Source: Cladocopium goreaui (lineage: Eukaryota > Sar > Dinophyceae > Suessiales > Symbiodiniaceae). Taken from it: a DNA stretch of 64,000 nt. The notes under the pieces are model-generated. The model was not told the DNA's origin and did not search any database. It saw only the letters and a list, made by a program, of their open reading frames with translations. Below, in pieces: positions 44,001 to 51,600 of the stretch (position 1 is its first letter; every line of letters starts with the position of its first letter). The stretch covers positions 1 to 64,000 of the forward strand of contig CAMXCT020000256.1 in the NCBI GenBank assembly GCA_947184155.2, read 5' to 3'. The position numbers and the translations under genes are program-made.

Positions 44001-45628
44001 CGAGTTCCGTGGCTGAACAAACGCCGTTTTGTCCACTTCGGAGTTTTTCTCTGCACAGGCCATCAAGGAGTCGAGTGTCGTGCATGGAGAGGAGATTTTC
44101 CATCCCAACTCCGCGGCAGATAGGCAGGGCATTGCAGGGCATTGCAGTTGATGTACCCGGCCCGTGCCATGAAATGGTGATTTAATCGTGATCAATGGGA
44201 TTTAAGTGGGAAATTCATGGTGAATCATTGAATCATTGACCATTGATATAACCTGGTTATTTAACAGAGCTATGGAGAATGGCACATTGAAATAAATTAT
44301 GTATCATTTACCTAGCCATAAAAAGTTGATTTTCCATAGCTATTTTGTTAAAACACCAGGGCTACATCATCTTCATGAATCGGATCATGACCGTCACCTC
44401 ACCGGAAGGATGGTTGACACGGAGAATCATCGAACTAAATTGAATGGTAAAATTTCCAGCTAGCCACGTTTAATAGCCACACCTCATACATGGTTCCAAA
44501 TATGTGTAAATCCCCAACGAAACCATGACCACAATGGACTTTTGAACGGGGTGTTGAATATGAACGGGGGATGTATGTCCGAGCATTGGGGATACTTTGC
44601 GGATCCTTATGAGCCAAGCATTTTTGATATCCATATCAATGGGATCGGTATCTTGGGTTCGACCAGAAACAGACTATTGATATCTATTGGTATTTAAAAG
44701 CTGCCAAAATGGCGGTAAACAAACTGTTGACACTGTTGACCAGATATATGATATGTGGATATGATAGTTGTTATGCTTTTGGTTGATTATGGGGGTTGAA
44801 GTACCCAATATGGGACATATATGTATATATATACAGTATATTTATTATACATATATATATAACCAGCCATTTGATGGGGATGGAATCAGCTTCATACTGT
44901 TACAGCAGCCAGATCCGGCATGACATATTTTCGGGGAGATCCTCCCCTATCTGCGGCAACCTATTTGAAGGAACATGATGTTCTCCACCATGATGGAAAC
45001 TCAGATGCCCCATTTCAGACAAACTGAAGATCTCTATTTAATATAAAGAAGAACTAGGTAACAGAATACCAAAACGCTGGCTATGTTCTTCTTGGGCGTT
45101 GGATGGACAAGTACACCAGAAAAAATGGGGGAATCGCCAGGATTCGACCGACTTCTGCATTTGAATTTGCTAAAAAACCATAGGTTTTTACACTGGAAAA
45201 AAGGTGATTTGATGGGGTCAAAAACACATCCCGGCCGAATGCCAGGTTTATCTTCCTGATGAATGGCAGGTGCGGAAGCTGCGTTTGAGGGAAGGTCCAA
45301 GTCTTGATGATACATTTCAGATAGACTGATAGACTTTGCATATCTTGAATCCATCTGAATCCTCTTGCTGAAGAGTTTGCTATGGAAAATGGCCATGGAA
45401 ATAGATGAGTTCTGATTGTCCATAGCTCCGGTCGCCCGAGGGCTTCCATTTTTCCATTATCCATAACCTCTGAGATTCACCAATGCCACCATCCAAGTAG
45501 CCATGACTGGGGCCCAATGATTTATCGCTCTGTTTTTTGGATGGTTTATTCCTGGGTTTACCTCATTACATATTTGCATGCACATATATATATATAATTA
45601 TATATATATGTATATGTATATGTATATA

Positions 45629-45663
<35 letters not shown>

Positions 45664-48600
45664 ATATATATGTATGTATATATATAGGCATTGTATATGA
45701 TATAACTGTATGTACTGTGTGTGTGTGACCACTGCATACCTTAGAAATAGGTTTGGACCAACACAAAGAAAAGGTGGATCATCTATTCAAGTGAAGATCA
45801 CCTGAATTTCACGTTCAATCAAATCTGATTGCAAACCCAATTGGTTTGCTTAACTTAAATTGTATTTTCATTTATATTTGGTGCTTTATCAAAGCATACG
45901 AGTTGATGTTTTATAATACCCTCCGGAAATCAAACGTGGCGTGCTCAAAAATCAAGCGTTTATACACGAATTTCCCACTAGCCCCACCAGTTATTGGGGA
46001 TTGTTCATGTTTAATTACCAAACGGCACTAGCCGGCAACGGTTTTCCGCAACTGAACCCTGACACCTTGCGAAGCCGGTTACCATTCTCCAAGCTTTGAA
46101 CCTTTGAGGTGCTGAGGTGTTTGTATTTGCACTAAACTAAACATTTAAAATTTCTACCTGGCCCCTAATATTAAACACCCCCTAGAGACCATGGTGTGGT
46201 AGGGGATGTATACATCTTTGTGATATTTTGTGATCAAATTACTGGGTGTTTAATGTTAGGTGATGGGATAAAAAAAAAGTTTGACCCAGGAATTTGCGGG
46301 CATTTGTTCATTTTGGTCATATCTTTGATACCTGGAGTGAGAGAACCCAAGAGAGGTGGATCCCTGCCAGGCTTAAGTATTGCAGCGACACCACGGATAT
46401 GGAAGATGTGAACGAGGCATCCTGCAGCGTGGTTTCAATATGCATCTAGAGGTATGGGTGAGCTACCTCGCCGTGAACATGAACATCGACCCCAAATGTG
46501 GTAGTGCAATAGTTGGTCTTTTTTGGCAAAATGAGAGCCTTGAAAGAGTTGATTGGGTATACATCCAAATGGTTATCTTGATGGGAAATATGGTGTTTGT
46601 GAGCATCAAATTGGGTGGTTGGAACCCTCATCCATATCTGGACGCCAGATTTCTGCCTAGAACCGACCGTATGGAGTTTGTAATTGGACCTTCTCGGTCC
46701 AGTACAATGTAAAGAACACGGAAGAAGTGGTTGGGTTGTTCAACCATATGTATTTTGTACAGTCCAAAAGGCCTTATTGTTGATTTGTTTCTCAATTTTT
46801 CCCATTGTTTCAACAAACACAGCAATGAAACAAGCAGTACATATCAAATATTAAAAATGAATATAACTGATGCATTGCCATATTTATTCTAGCGATAAGT
46901 GCTTTGCCAATAATCCATTGCTATTATGCTGATAATTTTCAACGCTAACGCCTCATAAATGGAAGCTAAAGATTGGCACAACCATCAACGGATGAATTTA
47001 AGAGAAAAACGACAGGAAATCATCACTGTTACCCGCAAATTAATCAGCGGTTTCTGCATTTGTTTCTTCACTTCTGTAATTTAAGGCTTTGAAAGATAAA
47101 TCAGGTTTGGGATATTCACATTTTAAGAACGATTGCCTGAAATTAGGGCTGGGATGCACTGTACTATGTAAATGTATATTTACATACATACATACATACA
47201 TACCTACCTACATACCTACATACCTACATACCTACATACCTACCTACCTACATACATACATACATACATAATCAAACTGAAAGCCACATGATCCTCACTT
47301 TGAATCACAACCACCCCATTTGATGCATCAAAAGCGCCATTTGATGCGGATCGGTTGGATTCCAGGCATAAAATTTATGTTCTTTGGTAGTCCAACCTGG
47401 CAGGGTCCACATTTCCCTATGTGAAGCTGGTTCGTTAGGTAGATACGATTTTCTTTATAGATGGACGGATAAACAGCTTGAATGGATGGATGGATAGATA
47501 CACATTAATATACAATAATATACATATGGACCATATGGAGGTTTCCTAAGTCATGGGAGCCCTAAATCATCCATGTATGGATGGATTTCTATGAAATAAA
47601 CCAACCAGCTACTGGGATATGTCCATTTCTCAAAACCCCCATCGATTTCAGGGCATGCGGATCGCAGAGGCAACCCTGTGGCAGCTTGGCCGGTCTCGAG
47701 TTTTTTATCCCCTATTTGGGGGTCTCCATAGTCATAGGGGTACCCAAATAGCTGGATGGTTTATTTCGTGGAAATCCTATGAAAATTTGGATGATTTGGG
47801 GGTACCCCTCTTGTAGGAACGCCCCCAGAAATGGCATTTGAGAACCGCAGATGGGATTCAATTGCCCATAACTAGAATGCAACCATCCAAAACACAGATG
47901 CAACATGGCCTGAGAAATACCACGCATTTGATTTGAACCACCTAAAATGGGAGTTAAACCATGAAGCATGGGATTTTATGGACCAAGAACGGGCTTCAAC
48001 CAACAGACACAGAGTTGACTGTGTAATGATTTTGAAGGATATTGTCATCGTCCTCGACAACACATCCCTCAACCTGAGAGAGGAACATCAAGGATTTAGC
48101 GAACATTTTTACCATTCGTTCGATCAATGGTTGAACTGTTGAACCCTTAAGGAAACTGCTTTGGTGGCACACAGGGGTTGCCTGGAAAATGGAGGTTGAC
48201 TACATTGCCAATTCCGGGTCGGCCAAAAAGCGTTGTGATGTGCACATGGTTGCTTCCACCCTCAGAGCTGTTTCGGGAAACTTTGATTCTCTGTTTGGTG
48301 AATAGCCTTCAGCATTCCACCTTCCAAATCTCTAACGATTGAAACCATGGAGATTGAATTACACGCGATTGGACCGAGCCAAGCTGGAACCAGTTTCAAC
48401 CTTTCAAGTATTTTAAGACCAGTCCAGTGTGCTGCCAGTGTGTCATAGGGTATACTCCGCAGATGATCTCACATGATCTCACATGGATGTAGCGTACTAG
48501 GGACTAATTATGATCAATCATGGGATGTTCGATGATTTTTGGGGTAGAAAATGTTCAGAGAAAAGCCATGGTTCGAACATCCCGCAAAGTTCCAGCTTTT

Positions 48601-51600
48601 GGAACGTTATACCGCTTTTTCAATTGCTGGTCACGGTCGCGCCAGCGACATCAGGTTGAAATGGGAATATCGAGGTCGCTTGCACTGTGAGGATCAATCT
48701 GCTGGGCGACTCAGGAGTGTGTTCCATTGGGACTTGCGAGGGTAAAAAGAAGCCACTGACAACAGGAACAGTAGAGATAGCTTTAAGCTAACAGTAAGGT
48801 AACAGTAAACTGTAAACTCATTTTTCGGAAGACCCACTTTTACGAACCAGGAAGGTAACATAGTTCCTTTTTAAACTGAAAAAGCAGTAGATGAGGTGAG
48901 ACACCAAGCACGAACAGAGATTTCTGATCGGTTCAGAGTTCACGTGAGATGTAGGGACAAGGCAGCATTGGCCGGGTGGGATGTGAGTGGGGCTAGCACA
49001 CGCTAACACCATCTAGAACCATCTAGAACTAACGTGAACTTTCCCTGCAAGTTCTATGTAATGGCAAAAGAAAAAATTATCCTCCAGTGATCAAATGTGG
49101 CAATGGAAAATCACCCATTTATAGATCCATTCCACGTATGTTCCCGTTAAACCCTCCATTTACGGAGGATTTCCCAGCCAGCCACGTTGATTACCAGAGG
49201 GTACATGGCTCGGTCAGCTTGCTCTCAGCCATTGATTTTCGATTGGAATCCCCAAAATGCATCACTTTTTTGGAGTCCAGAAAACCTAGCCAACTGAATT
49301 ACAAGCCTGCCGGCCAGAAACAAACACTTAATTTATATCTTAATGTCACTTGATGTTGAGAAACTTTCCACTAAAACACTCAGGAGAGTCCCCTGTTTCG
49401 TCTCAACGAGAGGAAGCTGCGAAGAAAATTCGGCGAAGGCAAAACTGAGAAAATGAAGCGGTTGTTTTCTGGAAATCAATGAGTTATCACGCCAAACAGT
49501 TCTGCAGTTTCTGCCCCATTGTTTCACAGTGTTTCACTGCCCTAAAATTGTCGTCGCTGACAATCGTGATCCACATCTTTGTCACTGAGGCATATTTCTT
49601 GACCTTAGATGTCTCTCGGTTGCAAGAGGCACCAGATTTTGTTGACCCAGCTAGGCTGCAGCTACCAACTCCCAAGCCAGCCCATGCTATGTAAACAAGA
49701 GCTCGACTGCCTCCAAGATCGCATTTTTCCGATCATAATGGATCAATTGATTTTGAAACGCATCTATAAATCCGTTTCGTATACATGTTTTTCGTACTAT
49801 AATTCCTTATTAATTCCTTAACCTGCCAGTATTCTCCAGCTGCCTGGCGATTTTTCAGGCGACATTCTTCCGCAAGTGCATGCCACCTGGCTGACTTGGC
49901 ACCTGGAATAGGCTACTCCTGACCTGCCCAAAAGATCCCAAAAGTCTAATAGCTATATTGGGATGGGTCTAACCCATTCTTACCATATGACTGGGGATGA
50001 ACATCCATAAATCCCAGCTTTTTCACGTGAAACAAACATGGTTTTACAATGAGTTTTACATCGGTATCCATGGGGAGGCTGCTGTAAATCTGCTGGCCTG
50101 GTATCCCCGCGAGTTGGACGCTGCAGTTGCCGTGGTTTAAATCCTGAACACCGCTCACCGATGGCTGATGTTTCAGCTTCAGCTCTTGTGATATCTTATG
50201 ATATCTTATGATATCGTATGATATCATATTATCTATATATTTGCATATCATACTCGTACAGGGTAAAGCATGGTCAGTAGGCTACAACCCAACTTCTAAA
50301 GTCGTATGAGTTTCTTTTAGGAAATCTATGTCCTTCAGCATTCCTGTGGCACATAAGTGGAGCATCTCCACTAATCCCAAGTTGCCCAAAGCGATTTCAG
50401 GTCCCGGAGCTGCCTTTGCGAGATTGTGACGATGTATGCCCGACTCTTCTTGCAGCTCATGATGGAAACGCACCTGGCGCTGTTGGTCTCCGGGGCTGTG
50501 TTGGTTGATGTTGGTGCTTGGTGCTTGTTTTTGCTCACGGCCGCATTAGCGACCCCATAGGAACGTATCATTTTTAGGCAACATGGGGGTTGGGGTGGAG
50601 TGGGGTGGGGTGGGATGTTAACGTTCATGTTACGCTGATGATGTTACGTTGATCATGGTGGGTGGGGTCGGGTGGGATGTTAACGTTCATGTTACGCTCA
50701 TGACGATACGCTGATCATGGGGGTGGGATGTTAACGTTCATGTTACGCTGATGATGTTACGTTGATCATGGGGGTTTGGTGGGTGGGGGTGTGGTGGGGT
50801 GGCATTGTTAACGTTTCATTGTTACGCTGATGCTGTGACGGTGAATAATGGTGGGTGAGGTCGGGTGGGAGTAACGTTCATGTTACGCTCATGATGTTAC
50901 GCTGATCACGGGGGTTGGGTGGGGTTGGGGTGTGGTGGGGTGGGATGCTAACGTTCCGATGGAACGCAAGGCCGCACTTGCTGAAAGCAGTTGGCTCTCT
51001 TGCGAAAAACGCATCTCGCTAGAATCTTGGAAATGCATGGAAATGCTGTGTGTTCGAGTCGTAGAGCCAATGGGTTTTGCAAATATGAGGTTCAAAGTCA
51101 TGGTAAACATGGGGCGTTCTGAACACAGGTTCCATCACGAACTTTCAAATACATTGCAAAACGCAGCACTGAATCCTTGAGACTCATTTCGAACTGAGCA
51201 ATTTACCCAGGGTCTTTAACACGGCCCAGGGTCGTCCACACGGCCGCAACCTTGTTTTTGGGGTTGAGTTGCAAGTGAAAAATGTCAAGCATGGGGGTTG
51301 AACGAACAGAACTGCGGGTATAAGCTACCACCTTGGATTGACTCAATACGTATACTGATATATAGAAAGGAAGGGCATTGAAATCTACCAAGTAGAACAT
51401 AGCAGAGCTCTGATAACGCTAGCAGCCCTAGCAAACTTGAAAGCAGAAGCTACCAAAAAGTAGGAGTACAACATGGTACAAACTGCCAAAAGATGAAAGA
51501 CCATAAAGACCTGGGTGGGAAGCACTGCCTACCAAAAAGTAGAAAACTTTCGGGGGAAATCCTGCTGCGGCTATACCTGGAACCAGCGGGTTCCGGGTGG

